Shown here piece after piece: positions 26,478-35,009 of a stretch of DNA of 64,000 nt. The stretch spans positions 300,055 through 364,054 of the forward strand of contig NZ_QNSB01000004.1 in NCBI RefSeq assembly GCF_003315415.1, written 5' to 3'. A program made the position numbers and the translations under genes. This DNA is from Brevibacterium sanguinis. Its GTDB lineage: Bacteria > Actinomycetota > Actinomycetes > Actinomycetales > Brevibacteriaceae. Positions within the stretch are counted from its first letter, which is position 1, and each line of letters opens with the position of its first letter. The notes under the pieces were generated by a model. It did not search any database. It was not told the DNA's origin and saw only the letters and a program-made list of their open reading frames with translations.

Positions 26478-27375
26478 CGGCGGCCTCCTCGTCATGGGCG
26501 TAGATGCCCTGCAGATCGGCCGGCGCCAGCCGGCTCGTCGGTGCCGAGATCAGCACCTGTCCGTCGCGGAGACCGACGATGCGGTCGGAGTGCGCCAGTG
26601 CCAGCGGCAGGACATGGAGGCTGACGAGCACCGGGATCCCGTCCTCGCGGGCGATCTCGTGGAGGAGTTCGAGCACCGACCGGGACATCGTCGGGTCGAG
26701 GGAGGCGACGGGTTCGTCGGCGAGGATGAGCTTCGGCTCCTGCATGAGCGCACGGGCGATGGCGACCCGCTGCTGCTGACCGCCGGAGAGCGAGCGGGCC
26801 TCGTCCTTCGCCTTGTGCGCGATGCCGACCCTCTCGAGGAGGTCGAGTGCGCGTCTCCGGTGGGCGGAGGTGAAGCCGCCGAGGAGGTTGAGCGGTCCCG
26901 CGTGGTGCAGGGCTCCCGTGAGGACGTTCGTCAGCACGCTGAGGCGACCGACGAGGTTGAAGCTCTGGAACACCTGCCCCACCGAGGAGCGGACCTCGCG
27001 CAGCTGACCGCGGCGCAGGTTCGTCATGTCGACGCCGACGACCCGGACGGACCCCGAGGTGATCGGGGCGAAGCCGGTGAGGCTCTTCATCAGGGTCGAC
27101 TTCCCCGATCCGGACGAGCCGAGCAGAGCGACCATCTCACCGGGGAAGAGGTCGAGGTCGACGCCGTCGAGGACGATCGGGCCGGTGCCGTAGGAGACGG
27201 CGAGGTCCCTGACGGTGACGAGGGGCAGGAGGCGGCGCAGTTCAGCGGTGGTCGGGGCCGTCACCTCGGCGGGAGTGGTGGACGCATCCGGGTCGCTCGC
27301 CTGGACGGGGGTCGTGGCGGGGACCCGCGGGGAGGTCGACCGACCGGGCGTACCTGAGGTGGTCATCGCAGTCAT
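26464..27375 (-). CDS. phnC: Phosphonate-type ABC transporter ATP-binding protein (PhnC family)
   Basis: About 303 residues. Walker A LLGSSGSGKSTLM, Q-loop QVFQSFNLVGRLSVLTNVL, signature LSGGQQQRVAIARAL and Walker B LILADEPVASLDP are all intact. NLVGRLSVLTNVLTG is typical of PhnC. A Thr/Pro/Ala-rich N-terminal extension of ~45 residues precedes the core and is unusual in length. The start ATG 27375 has GAGG 7 bases upstream. It follows the binding-protein gene by 9 bases. Confidence 0.93.
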   Translation of the reverse strand: MTAMTTSGTPGRSTSPRVPATTPVQASDPDASTTPAEVTAPTTAELRRLLPLVTVRDLAVSYGTGPIVLDGVDLDLFPGEMVALLGSSGSGKSTLMKSLTGFAPITSGSVRVVGVDMTNLRRGQLREVRSSVGQVFQSFNLVGRLSVLTNVLTGALHHAGPLNLLGGFTSAHRRRALDLLERVGIAHKAKDEARSLSGGQQQRVAIARALMQEPKLILADEPVASLDPTMSRSVLELLHEIAREDGIPVLVSLHVLPLALAHSDRIVGLRDGQVLISAPTSRLAPADLQGIYAHDEEAADVDA

Positions 27376-27384
27376 TCCGGTCCC

Positions 27385-28308
27385 TCAGCCCAGGTCGGCG
27401 ATCTCGACGTCGGCGACCTTCGCGAGATCGACGAACGGCTGGTAGATCTCGTCGGAGGGTTCGAGGATCGGCTCGGAGCCCTGGGTGGCGTCGACGAAGG
27501 TCTGCAGGCGGTCGCCGTTCTTCTCCGAGATCACCTCGGGAAGTGCGTCGAGCAGCGCCTCACGCTTGTCCGCGGCGAGGTTCTGGTCGGCGAGCATCGA
27601 CACCGCCACGGGCATCGGCCCGCTCTCGCCGATCGACCGGGTCTCCCCCTTCTCGAACGGGAACATCGGGTCGCCCTGGCCGGCTTTCCCGGGGAAGATC
27701 GTCGAGGTGCAGGAGACGTCGACCTGCCCCTCCTTGAGCGCCATGTTGCTCATGTCGTGGCCGCCGGAGATCATCGGCGTGTAGTCCTTGTCCTTCTCCA
27801 GTCCGGCGTCGTGGAGCATGCCGACGGGCATGAAGTAGCCCGAGCTCGAGGCCGGGTCGGCGAAGGCGACGACCGTCTCCGGGGTGATGTCCTCGAGGGA
27901 CTTCAGCGGTGAGCCCTCGAGCACGAGGCAGGTCGAGACGGGCTTCTGGTCCCCGGGCCACGCGACGAGGGAATCGACCTCGCCGGTGCTCACGGCGAGC
28001 GCGGAGGGGAATCCGCTCATCATCCCGATGTCCGTGTGGTGGTTGCGCAGCGACTCGACGACCGCCGAGTAGTCGGGGACGTCGACGATCTCGACCTCGC
28101 GGCCGGTCTCCTCGGAGAGCAGGGCGGCGAGGGCCTCGGCCGGGTTCTCGGCAGTGGGGTCTTCGCCCACCGAGGTGGTGGCGATGGTGATGGGGGCGTT
28201 CGGATCGTTCTTGTCCGGGCCTTCGGCCGAGGCCGGGCCGGAGCAGGCGGACAGGGCGAGTGCGCCGAGGCCGAGCAGGGCGGCTGCGTAGTGAGCGCGA
28301 GAGCGCAT
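27385..28308 (-). CDS. phnD: Phosphonate-type ABC transporter substrate-binding lipoprotein (PhnD family)
   Basis: About 307 residues. A lipoprotein signal peptide ends in LSAC at residue ~22 (ALALSACSGP), so the mature protein is tethered outside the membrane. The PhnD-like body shows VEIVDVPDYSAVVESLRNHHTDIGMM, DPASSSGYFMP and GGHDMSNMALKEGQVDV. DPASSSGY is the phosphonate/phosphate-binding helix N-terminus in this family. It is the first gene of the operon. Ligands of the family include phosphonates, phosphite and phosphate monoesters; the phosphatase downstream favours an ester. Confidence 0.92.
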   Translation of the reverse strand: MRSRAHYAAALLGLGALALSACSGPASAEGPDKNDPNAPITIATTSVGEDPTAENPAEALAALLSEETGREVEIVDVPDYSAVVESLRNHHTDIGMMSGFPSALAVSTGEVDSLVAWPGDQKPVSTCLVLEGSPLKSLEDITPETVVAFADPASSSGYFMPVGMLHDAGLEKDKDYTPMISGGHDMSNMALKEGQVDVSCTSTIFPGKAGQGDPMFPFEKGETRSIGESGPMPVAVSMLADQNLAADKREALLDALPEVISEKNGDRLQTFVDATQGSEPILEPSDEIYQPFVDLAKVADVEIADLG

Positions 28309-28403
28309 GAGGTGACCTTTCAACGAGAGTTCTGTCGCCGGGCGGCGGGGGCGAGCGGCGATGTCATCAGTTGACCGGGAGAAGGTGACGGGGAATTACG
28401 AGA

Positions 28404-28415
28404 CCGGTGTACCGG
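28404..28415. promoter_or_regulatory. Candidate TetR operator in the 348-base region between phnD and the SpoIIE gene
   Basis: CCGGT-GT-ACCGG is a perfect palindrome, extended by imperfect GAG/CTC flanks, 96 bases upstream of phnD. TAATTC on the minus strand just downstream could be a -10. The TetR protein that ends the phn operon is the likely ligand. The rest of 28324-28671 shows no gene; it holds the two divergent promoters. Confidence 0.45.
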
Positions 28416-28611
28416 AACTCGAACCGCGTTTGAACAGTCGGTGAATCGGACGCCGAGGGGTCGACGCGGGACCGGCCGAGAGGGGTCGGTGTCCGGATTC
28501 GGTGCATGGCCTGTCGCCCGAGCCGGGCGGGAGCATCGATCAGCCTGCTCCCGAGGAACCACCTCGGCGATGGATTGCCTGGTCACAGCCGCACGAGGGC
28601 CCTCCGGTGGG

Positions 28612-28641
28612 TTGACGGCCTCTCGCGGGCTTCACTAGGAT
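28612..28641 (+). promoter_or_regulatory. Housekeeping-type promoter of the SpoIIE-glycosyltransferase operon
   Basis: TTGACG (28612-28617), an 18-base spacer and TAGGAT (28636-28641) match the main sigma factor pattern. The start of transcription would fall near 28648, giving a ~24-base leader that carries GGAGG before the ATG at 28672. Nothing like an alternative sigma-B-type promoter (GTTT-N-GGGTAT) is seen. Confidence 0.5.
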
Positions 28642-28671
28642 GACGAGCAACCGAGAGGTGCGGAGGAACGC

Positions 28672-29823
28672 ATGGTCGATGAGCGACGACGGCAGGATGC
28701 CTTGGACGCTCTCGGCGTCCTCGACACCCCGCCGGACGAACGGGTCGACCGCATCGCCCGGCTCGCGCAGGAGGCCTTCGGCGTCCCCATGGTGAGCGTC
28801 TCCCTCATCGACAGGGACCGGCAGTGGAGCAAATCGCAGATCGGCCTCGGCACCAACGAGTTCCCCCGCGAGCATTCGTTCTGCAATCAATCGGTCAAGG
28901 CCGACGCCCCTCTCATCGTCGAGGATGCGACGCGATCCCAGCTCTTCGCGGCCAACCCCTACGTCGTCGACGATCCCAACGTCCGCTTCTATGCCGGCCA
29001 TCCCCTGCGCGCCCCCGGCGGCGAGCCGATCGGCACGCTGTGCATCGTCGATGTCCGGCCTCGGCAGTTCGACGAGGCGCAGAAGAGCCTGCTCGAGGAT
29101 CTCGCCCTCTGGGTGCAGACCGAGATCGCCAAGGATGACGAACTCGACCAGGCGGCGCTCATCCAGAGGACCCTGCGACCACGGCAGCATCCGGAGGTGC
29201 CGGGCTTCTCGATCGCGGCAGGGGCGGTGGCGCACCGTCAGCTCACCGGCGACTTCTATGATCTGTCCCTGCAGGGGAACTCGCTGCGGATCACCCTCGC
29301 GGATGCGATGGGCAAGGGAACGGGTCCTGCGCTCGTCGCAGCGACCGCGCGCGGTTCCCTGCGGACGGAACCGGACCGGCCCCTGTCGGAAGCGGTCGCC
29401 GAGGCGGATCGTCTGCTCATCGACGACCTCGCCGACATGACCATGTTCGTCACCGCGGTCCTTGCCCGGATCGACATCGACTCAGGGACGCTCGACATCG
29501 TCGATGCCGGCCACAGCCTCGCCTTCATCCTCCGCGCGGACGGCGACTGGGTCCACCTGCGCTCGACCGGCCTGCCCCTGGGAATGGGAATGACCGACGA
29601 CGAACGCCGGCCGATGACGACGACGCTGGGGCCCGGGGACGCCTTCCTGTGCTGCAGCGACGGTCTGCTCGACGTCCTCGACCCGGTGGATCCGTTCAGC
29701 CAGGTCGCCGAGGTCCTCGCGAGGCGCGGTCCGCAGGGCGCCGTCGACGAGGCCCTGCGACTGGCCCGGACGGACTCCGCCATCGACGACGTCACCGTTA
29801 TCGTCGTTCGGCGTGAGACGTGA
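28672..29823 (+). CDS. GAF-domain SpoIIE/PP2C-type serine phosphatase (RsbU-like)
   Basis: About 383 residues. An N-terminal GAF domain (~15-150: PPDERVDRIARLAQEAFGVPMVSVSL... GTLCIVD) is joined to a PPM/SpoIIE phosphatase domain (~180-380) with the metal-binding Asp residues in GDFYDL, ITLADAMGKG, and CCSDGLLD and DDVTVIV. GAF includes HSFCNQSV, the pattern of small-ligand or redox sensors. It is expected to dephosphorylate the STAS protein encoded two genes downstream, as RsbU does to RsbV. It overlaps the next gene by 4 bases (GTGA). Cytoplasmic; no membrane helix. Confidence 0.92.
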   Translation: MVDERRRQDALDALGVLDTPPDERVDRIARLAQEAFGVPMVSVSLIDRDRQWSKSQIGLGTNEFPREHSFCNQSVKADAPLIVEDATRSQLFAANPYVVDDPNVRFYAGHPLRAPGGEPIGTLCIVDVRPRQFDEAQKSLLEDLALWVQTEIAKDDELDQAALIQRTLRPRQHPEVPGFSIAAGAVAHRQLTGDFYDLSLQGNSLRITLADAMGKGTGPALVAATARGSLRTEPDRPLSEAVAEADRLLIDDLADMTMFVTAVLARIDIDSGTLDIVDAGHSLAFILRADGDWVHLRSTGLPLGMGMTDDERRPMTTTLGPGDAFLCCSDGLLDVLDPVDPFSQVAEVLARRGPQGAVDEALRLARTDSAIDDVTVIVVRRET

Positions 29824-31772
29824 CTGCGCGCTTCGCGGCCGTCAGGGTCTGCGCGGTTCTCGCCGTCATCCTCGGCGTCAACTACATCGTCTGGCGATGG
29901 GCGGAGTCGATCAACTGGGAGTCCGCGTGGATCGCCGTTCCCCTGGCGCTCGCCGAGACCTACAGCCTCATCGACACCTGCCTGTTCTGCCTGACGATGT
30001 GGCGGGCCCGGGATCGTCCCCCGCCGAGGCATGGGCCCACAGGCACCGTCGACGTGCTCATCACCACCTACGATGAGCCGATCCCGCTCGTCATGGCCAC
30101 CGCCCGCGCGGCCCTCGGCATCAGCCCCCCGCACACGACGTGGATCCTCGACGACGGCAACAGGCCCCAGCTCGAGCGGGCAGCGCAGGAGGCGGGCGTC
30201 GGCTACATCCGGCGTTCGGAGGACTGGACCGGCAAGCCGCGCCACGCGAAGGCGGGGAACCTCAACAACGCGCTCTTCGCCACCGAGGGCGAGTTCCTCC
30301 TCATCCTCGATGCCGATCAGGTGCCCGATCCTCGCATCCTCGACCGCACCCTGGGGTACTTCGCCGACGATGACCAGGTGGCCCTCGTGCAGACCCCGCA
30401 GTGGTTCTCCAATGTCGACGAGGCCGACCCCCTCGGCAGCCAGGCCCCGCTCTTCTACGGTCCGATCCAGCAGGGCAAGGACGGGTGGAACGCCGCCTTC
30501 TTCTGCGGGTCGAACGCCGTCCTCCGGCGCGAGGCCCTCATGCAGCTGGGAATCGTCGGCTATGTCCGCGAAGTCTCGGACTCGACGCTCATGGCCCTGC
30601 GCGCCTCTCATTCGCTGCTCGGCCGAGAGCTCCGGACGTGCACCGACCCCCAACTGCACGAGGAGCTCGCGGGTCTGCGGGCGACGATCGCCGCGGCCCG
30701 GCGGGCCATCCGCCGTGGCGAGCCCGTCGCGGACATCACCTTCGACGTCCGGCGCGCGATCGACGGAGCTGCCGCACGCCTCGTCGACCGTGATCTCGCG
30801 TCGATCCGCAGCGACCTCGAGGACATCGCCCGGATCCCCATCGCCAGGGACGCCGAACTCGGCACCGTCATCGTCGACGAGCAGGGCCTCGACGAGCTCG
30901 CGCTCGCCGACCTCTCCCCGCTCGAAGCCGTCGAGACGATCCGGGGTCTGCTCGAGGCACTGCGCATCGACCGCGGAACCGAGGCGCAGCCGGTCCTGCC
31001 GCTGGCGACGATCTCGGTGACCGAGGACATGGCCACGGCCATGCAGCTTCACGCCCACGGCTGGCGCAGCGTCTACCACCACGAGGTACTCGCGCACGGA
31101 TTGGCTCCCGAGAGCCTGCGGACGATGCTCGCCCAGCGACTGCGCTGGGCACAGGGCACGATCCAGGTCATGCTGCGCGACAACCCGTTCGTCAAGCGGG
31201 GGCTCTCGGCGGGCCAACGTCTCATGTACTTCTCCACGATGTGGAGCTACCTGTCCGGCTTCGCGGCTCTCGTCTACCTCATCGCCCCCGTCCTCTACCT
31301 CGTGGCCGGGGTGATGCCGGTGACCGCGTGGTCGCTCGACTTCTTCGCCCATTTCCTCCCCGCCTTCCTCTCCAGCCAGCTCCTCTTCCTCGTCGTCGCC
31401 CGCGGAATGCGCACATGGCGCGGTCAGCAGTACTCGCTGGCACTCTTCCCGGTGTGGATCCGCGCCTGCTGGACGGCGTTCGCCAATGTCGTGCTCAAGC
31501 GACCGCTCGGATTCGTCGTCACCCCGAAGGACGGACGCCAGGAGGGAGGAGTGCCGTGGCGTCTCGTCTGGCCGCAGCTGACAGCCCTCGCCGTCCTCGT
31601 CGCGGCACTGGTGATCGGGGGCGTCCGGGTGATCCTCGGAGTCGGGGACGGCATCGGAACCCTGATCAACACCGTCTGGGTCGTCTATGACCTCGTCGTG
31701 CTCAGCGTCATCATCCAAGCCATGAACTACCGTGGTCCGGCCCGGCCGGATCGGGAGAAGGAGAGCCCATGA
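29820..31772 (+). CDS. Membrane glycosyltransferase family 2, cellulose-synthase-like, with a 150-residue insertion
   Basis: About 650 residues. Two N-terminal helices (~8-27, 38-60), then a GT-A domain with DVLITTYDEP, ILDDGN (Asp111/112), LILDADQVPD (Asp164, Asp166), FFCGSNAVLRR, TED (401-403) and QRLRW (439-443), then about five C-terminal helices. These are the motifs of processive BcsA-type synthases that make a polysaccharide and pass it through the membrane. BcsA's C-terminal PilZ domain is absent, so c-di-GMP control is unlikely. Between GSNAVLRR and TED, a mainly helical ~150-residue insert (~248-395) breaks the usual spacing. GTG start overlaps the phosphatase stop. Product unknown. 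Confidence 0.88.
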   Translation: MTARFAAVRVCAVLAVILGVNYIVWRWAESINWESAWIAVPLALAETYSLIDTCLFCLTMWRARDRPPPRHGPTGTVDVLITTYDEPIPLVMATARAALGISPPHTTWILDDGNRPQLERAAQEAGVGYIRRSEDWTGKPRHAKAGNLNNALFATEGEFLLILDADQVPDPRILDRTLGYFADDDQVALVQTPQWFSNVDEADPLGSQAPLFYGPIQQGKDGWNAAFFCGSNAVLRREALMQLGIVGYVREVSDSTLMALRASHSLLGRELRTCTDPQLHEELAGLRATIAAARRAIRRGEPVADITFDVRRAIDGAAARLVDRDLASIRSDLEDIARIPIARDAELGTVIVDEQGLDELALADLSPLEAVETIRGLLEALRIDRGTEAQPVLPLATISVTEDMATAMQLHAHGWRSVYHHEVLAHGLAPESLRTMLAQRLRWAQGTIQVMLRDNPFVKRGLSAGQRLMYFSTMWSYLSGFAALVYLIAPVLYLVAGVMPVTAWSLDFFAHFLPAFLSSQLLFLVVARGMRTWRGQQYSLALFPVWIRACWTAFANVVLKRPLGFVVTPKDGRQEGGVPWRLVWPQLTALAVLVAALVIGGVRVILGVGDGIGTLINTVWVVYDLVVLSVIIQAMNYRGPARPDREKESP

Positions 31773-32101
31773 CACTCACCACGTCGATCCGCGACGGTTT
31801 CGCCGTGGTCGGGATCGAGGGCCGACTCACCGCCTCGGGCGCGAAGAGGTTCCGCGAGACCATCCAGCGGCTCATCGCAGAGGGCACCAGCCGCGTGGTC
31901 ATCGACTTCGCCGAGGCGTCATTCGTCGATTCGTCGGGACTCGGGGCTCTGGTCGGCAGCCTCAAGGACGCGCGCCTCGCCGGCGGTGATCTGCGCATCG
32001 CCGCGGTTCCCGACCCTGTTCGCTCGGTCCTCCGGCTGACGAACCTCGACCGCGTCCTCCGCTGCCATGAGACGCCGGATTCGGCCTTCGATGGGCAATG
32101 A
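31769..32101 (+). CDS. STAS-domain anti-sigma-factor-antagonist-like protein (RsbV type)
   Basis: About 110 residues, a single STAS domain. The phosphorylation loop FVDSSGLGALVGSLKDAR has the conserved Asp-Ser-Ser, and the N-terminal strands (FAVVGIEGRLTASGAKRF) fit the fold. Its ATG overlaps the glycosyltransferase stop by 4 bases. In partner switching, the unphosphorylated form binds a client or the cognate kinase, the kinase phosphorylates the Ser, and the SpoIIE phosphatase reverses this. Because no sigma factor gene is nearby, the client may be the glycosyltransferase itself; that is a hypothesis. Confidence 0.92.
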   Translation: MTLTTSIRDGFAVVGIEGRLTASGAKRFRETIQRLIAEGTSRVVIDFAEASFVDSSGLGALVGSLKDARLAGGDLRIAAVPDPVRSVLRLTNLDRVLRCHETPDSAFDGQ

Positions 32102-32510
32102 CGGCACGGTTCTCGCCCGCGGCACCGCGACTCTCGAATTCGTCGACTCAGTGCTCGACGAGCTGGATGTCCTGTGGGCGGGAGCGGGCACCTTCGTCGG
32201 AGTGGAGGATCGCACGCTCTTCACGCTCGCGCTCACGGAGGTGCTCACGAACATCGCTCAGCACTCCCCCGCCCCGGAGGCCGTTCGCGTCTCGGTCGAC
32301 ATAGCGATCGACGCCGAGGTGGTCCGGGCGTCGGTGATCGATACGGCACCTCCCATCGACATCCCCTGGGACCGCATATCGCTGCCCGCAGCGGGCGCCG
32401 AGAGCGGCCGCGGGCTCGCGATGGCCCGGGAGGCGCTCGACACGCTGGAGCATCGGTCGAGTCCGAACGGGAACCAGTGGGCACTTGCTCGTCTGCTGCG
32501 CCGATCCTGA
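32091..32510 (+). CDS. GHKL (RsbW/SpoIIAB-type) serine kinase
   Basis: About 139 residues. The N-box ALTEVLTNIAQHSP, G1 VIDTAPPIDIPW and G2 GRGLAMAREALD mark a HATPase_c_2 domain as in anti-sigma kinases. It would phosphorylate the STAS Ser. The ATG at 32091 gives MGNDGTVLARG and overlaps the STAS stop by 11 bases; an upstream GTG/ATG at 32067 would add an Arg-rich start and is less likely. It is the last gene of the operon, followed at once by a strong terminator. Confidence 0.88.
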   Translation: MGNDGTVLARGTATLEFVDSVLDELDVLWAGAGTFVGVEDRTLFTLALTEVLTNIAQHSPAPEAVRVSVDIAIDAEVVRASVIDTAPPIDIPWDRISLPAAGAESGRGLAMAREALDTLEHRSSPNGNQWALARLLRRS

Positions 32511-32517
32511 ATGAGAG

Positions 32518-32554
32518 AAGCCCCTCACCAGCCGGTCCGGCTGACGAGGGGCTT
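32518..32554. terminator. Terminator between kinase gene and tRNA-Arg
   Basis: AAGCCCCTC and GAGGGGCTT form the outer stem and CAGCCGG/CCGGCTG the inner stem of a near-perfect hairpin, 8 bases after the kinase stop. It can serve both this operon and the convergent tRNA gene. Confidence 0.88.
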
Positions 32555-32561
32555 CGTTCGG

Positions 32562-32634
32562 TGCGCCACGAGGGATTCGAACCCCCAACCTTCTGATCCG
32601 TAGTCAGATGCTCTATCCGTTGAGCTAGTGGCGC
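32562..32634 (-). tRNA. tRNA-Arg (anticodon ACG)
   Basis: The minus strand folds as a full cloverleaf of 73 bases: acceptor GCGCCAC/GTGGCGC with discriminator A, D-arm with AGCTCAACGGATAGAGC, anticodon stem TCTGA/TCAGA with loop CTACGGA (anticodon ACG), and T-arm GGGGGTTCGAATCCCTC. The 3' CCA is not encoded (CCG follows). An ACG tRNA-Arg, wobble-edited to ICG, reads CGU/CGC/CGA. Confidence 0.97.
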
Positions 32635-32794
32635 ATGTCGCCCGGGCTTCTGCCCTGCAACTCGATCAACTATACACACAGGGTTCGCGGAAGCTCAAAT
32701 TCCCCTGACGTGCGCTTGGCCACAGTCGCGGACGACGCCGCGTCCGCCTCGGCGAGTGAGGGCGAATCCGGGGCTGCCGGACGTCTCCAGGAAG

Positions 32795-32827
32795 TGAAAC
32801 AACACGTCAATGGAATGAAACAATACG
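32795..32827. promoter_or_regulatory. Direct repeats upstream of pckG
   Basis: TGAAACAACACG (32795) and TGAAACAATACG (32816) are near-identical and exactly 21 bases apart, two helical turns, in an AT-rich patch within the 354-base region before pckG. This spacing is typical of two regulator half-complexes on one face of DNA. The binder is unknown. The rest of 32635-32988 holds no gene. Confidence 0.5.
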
Positions 32828-32865
32828 ACTCATGAATGCAACGAACGCGGCATCCGTGTGCTTCT

Positions 32866-32881
32866 TGTGACCCAATGCACA
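32866..32881. promoter_or_regulatory. CRP/GlxR-like site upstream of pckG
   Basis: TGTGACCCAATGCACA differs from the CRP/GlxR consensus TGTGA-N6-TCACA at one position. It lies 108 bases before the pckG start. cAMP-dependent control of gluconeogenic PEP carboxykinase would make sense; the assignment rests on the motif only. Confidence 0.45.
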
Positions 32882-32988
32882 GCTCTGGGGGCGGAAATCG
32901 CCCGTTCCACCGACTTCAGCGAGCTCTACCGTGGAGATGTACCACCGCTTGGCGGAAACCCCGTACCCGATTGACCAGGAGACCACTC

Positions 32989-34821
32989 ATGACTGTCCTC
33001 GACCATGATGTCGTCGCTGACCAGCTGAAAACCGCACCGACCTCCAACGAAGCAGTGCTGTCGTTCGTCGGGCGGATCGCACGCCTCACCACTCCCGACG
33101 AGATCGTCTGGGTGGACGGCTCGGCCGAGCAGAAGGCTCTCATCACCGATCAGCTCGTCGCCGCAGGCACGCTCGTGAAGCTGACCGGAACCAAGGACTC
33201 ATTCTACGCGGCATCCGATCCTGATGATGTCGCCCGCGTCGAGGGCCGCACCTACATCTGCTCCGAGAAGGAAGAGGACGCGGGTCCACTCAACAACTGG
33301 GTCGCCCCGGCGGAGATGAAGGAGACCCTCAACGGCCTCTTCGAAGGCTCGATGCGCGGTCGCACGATGTACGTCATCCCGTTCGTCATGGGCCTGGCCG
33401 AGGCGGATCATCCGATGTTCGGCATCGAGGTCACCGACTCCCCCTATGTCGTCCTCTCCATGCTCGTCATGGCCCGCTGCGGGACCTATGCCCTCGACGC
33501 CATCGAGGCTCAGGATGCGTCCTTCGTCGAGTGCGTGCACTCCGTCGGCGCTCCGCTGGAGCCGGGCCAGGAGGACGTCGCCTGGCCGTGCAACCCCACC
33601 AAGTACATCACCCACTTCCCCGAGGAGCGCGCGATCTGGTCGTACGGATCCGGCTACGGCGGCAACGCCCTCCTCGGCAAGAAGTGCTACGCGCTGCGGA
33701 TCGCCTCGGCGATCGCCCGTGACGAGGGCTGGCTGGCCGAGCACATGCTCATCCTCAAGCTCACCAACCCCGAGGGCGTCGTCAAGTACATCGCCGCTGC
33801 CTTCCCATCGGCGTGCGGCAAGACCAACCTCGCCATGATCGAACCGACGATCCCCGGCTGGAAGGCCGAGACGCTCGGCGACGACATCGCCTGGATGCGG
33901 TTCGGCGCCGATGGGCAGCTCTACGCCGTCAATCCCGAGTTCGGCCTCTTCGGCGTCGCCCCAGGCACCGGATACTCGACGAACCCGACGGCGATGCGCG
34001 CCATCGAAGCCGGCGGCAACATCTTCACCAACGTCGCGCTGACCGATGACGGCGATGTGTGGTGGGAGGGCAAGACCGACGAGAAGCCCGCGCATCTCAT
34101 CGACTGGAAGGGCAACGACTGGACTCCCGAGTCCGAGACCCCTGCCGCACACCCCAACTCGCGCTTCTGCACGCCGATCGCCAACGTGCCGACCCTGGCC
34201 CCCGAATGGACCAACCCCAACGGTGTGCCGATCTCGGCGATCCTCTTCGGCGGCCGTCGCAAGACCACGATGCCGCTGGTGACCGAGACCGAGGACTGGA
34301 CCCACGGTGTCTTCATGGGCTCGGTGCTGTCGTCGGAGACGACGGCCGCCGCCACGGGCCAGGTGGGCGTCGTCCGCCGCGACCCGATGGCGATGCGTCC
34401 GTTCATCGGCTACAACGTCGGGGACTACCTGCAGCACTGGCTCGACGTCGGCAACACCGAAGGCGCCCAGCTGCCGAAGATCTTCTACGTCAACTGGTTC
34501 CGACGCGCCGAGGACAACTCCTTCCTGTGGCCCGGATTCTCGGAGAACTGCCGTGTGCTCAAGTGGATCTTCGAACGCGTGGCCGGCACCGCCGACGCCG
34601 AGGAGACCGCTCTCGGCATGACACCGACCCCGGGAGCGCTCGACATCGACGGCCTCGACATCACCGAGGAGCAGGTCCGGAAGGCGCTCGAGATCAAGCC
34701 CGAGGAATGGGACACGGAACTCGCCTCGATCGAGGAGTGGTACGCTGAACTCGGCGACCACGTCCCGGCCGAGCTCCGCGCCCAGGTCGACGAACTCCGC
34801 GCCCGTCTCGGCCTCGCCTGA
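32989..34821 (+). CDS. pckG: Phosphoenolpyruvate carboxykinase (GTP)
   Basis: About 610 residues, normal for the GTP-dependent class. Visible motifs: the P-loop-like [12 protein letters not shown] with its mobile Cys, [41 protein letters not shown] and [24 protein letters not shown]. It converts oxaloacetate and GTP to PEP, CO2 and GDP, the entry to gluconeogenesis and, in the growth on amino and aromatic acids that this window encodes, a key step. ATG 32989 has CCAGGAG upstream. It is followed by a strong hairpin at 34941. Confidence 0.97.
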   Translation: MTVLDHDVVADQLKTAPTSNEAVLSFVGRIARLTTPDEIVWVDGSAEQKALITDQLVAAGTLVKLTGTKDSFYAASDPDDVARVEGRTYICSEKEEDAGPLNNWVAPAEMKETLNGLFEGSMRGRTMYVIPFVMGLAEADHPMFGIEVTDSPYVVLSMLVMARCGTYALDAIEAQDASFVECVHSVGAPLEPGQEDVAWPCNPTKYITHFPEERAIWSYGSGYGGNALLGKKCYALRIASAIARDEGWLAEHMLILKLTNPEGVVKYIAAAFPSACGKTNLAMIEPTIPGWKAETLGDDIAWMRFGADGQLYAVNPEFGLFGVAPGTGYSTNPTAMRAIEAGGNIFTNVALTDDGDVWWEGKTDEKPAHLIDWKGNDWTPESETPAAHPNSRFCTPIANVPTLAPEWTNPNGVPISAILFGGRRKTTMPLVTETEDWTHGVFMGSVLSSETTAAATGQVGVVRRDPMAMRPFIGYNVGDYLQHWLDVGNTEGAQLPKIFYVNWFRRAEDNSFLWPGFSENCRVLKWIFERVAGTADAEETALGMTPTPGALDIDGLDITEEQVRKALEIKPEEWDTELASIEEWYAELGDHVPAELRAQVDELRARLGLA

Positions 34822-34940
34822 GTCGCCGAGCGCGCCTGGACAGGCCCATGGTTGTCGCACCGGGCACACGCCCTGAGCCTTGAGCCACTGCGACGAGCGA
34901 ATGCCCTGAGTCGCTGACCGTGCTCGCGATCCGAGCCGCA

Positions 34941-34981
34941 GACGATCCCCCGATCACCGCCGAGGTGGTCGGGGGATCGTC
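34941..34981. terminator. Hairpin terminator after pckG
   Basis: GACGATCCCCCGATCACC and GGTGGTCGGGGGATCGTC pair with one mismatch around GCCGA, about 120 bases after the pckG stop. Flanking GCA/TGC extend the stem imperfectly. No U-run follows. Confidence 0.7.
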
Positions 34982-35009
34982 GTATCTGCGCCCTTGCCCA
35001 GCCGGTCGA

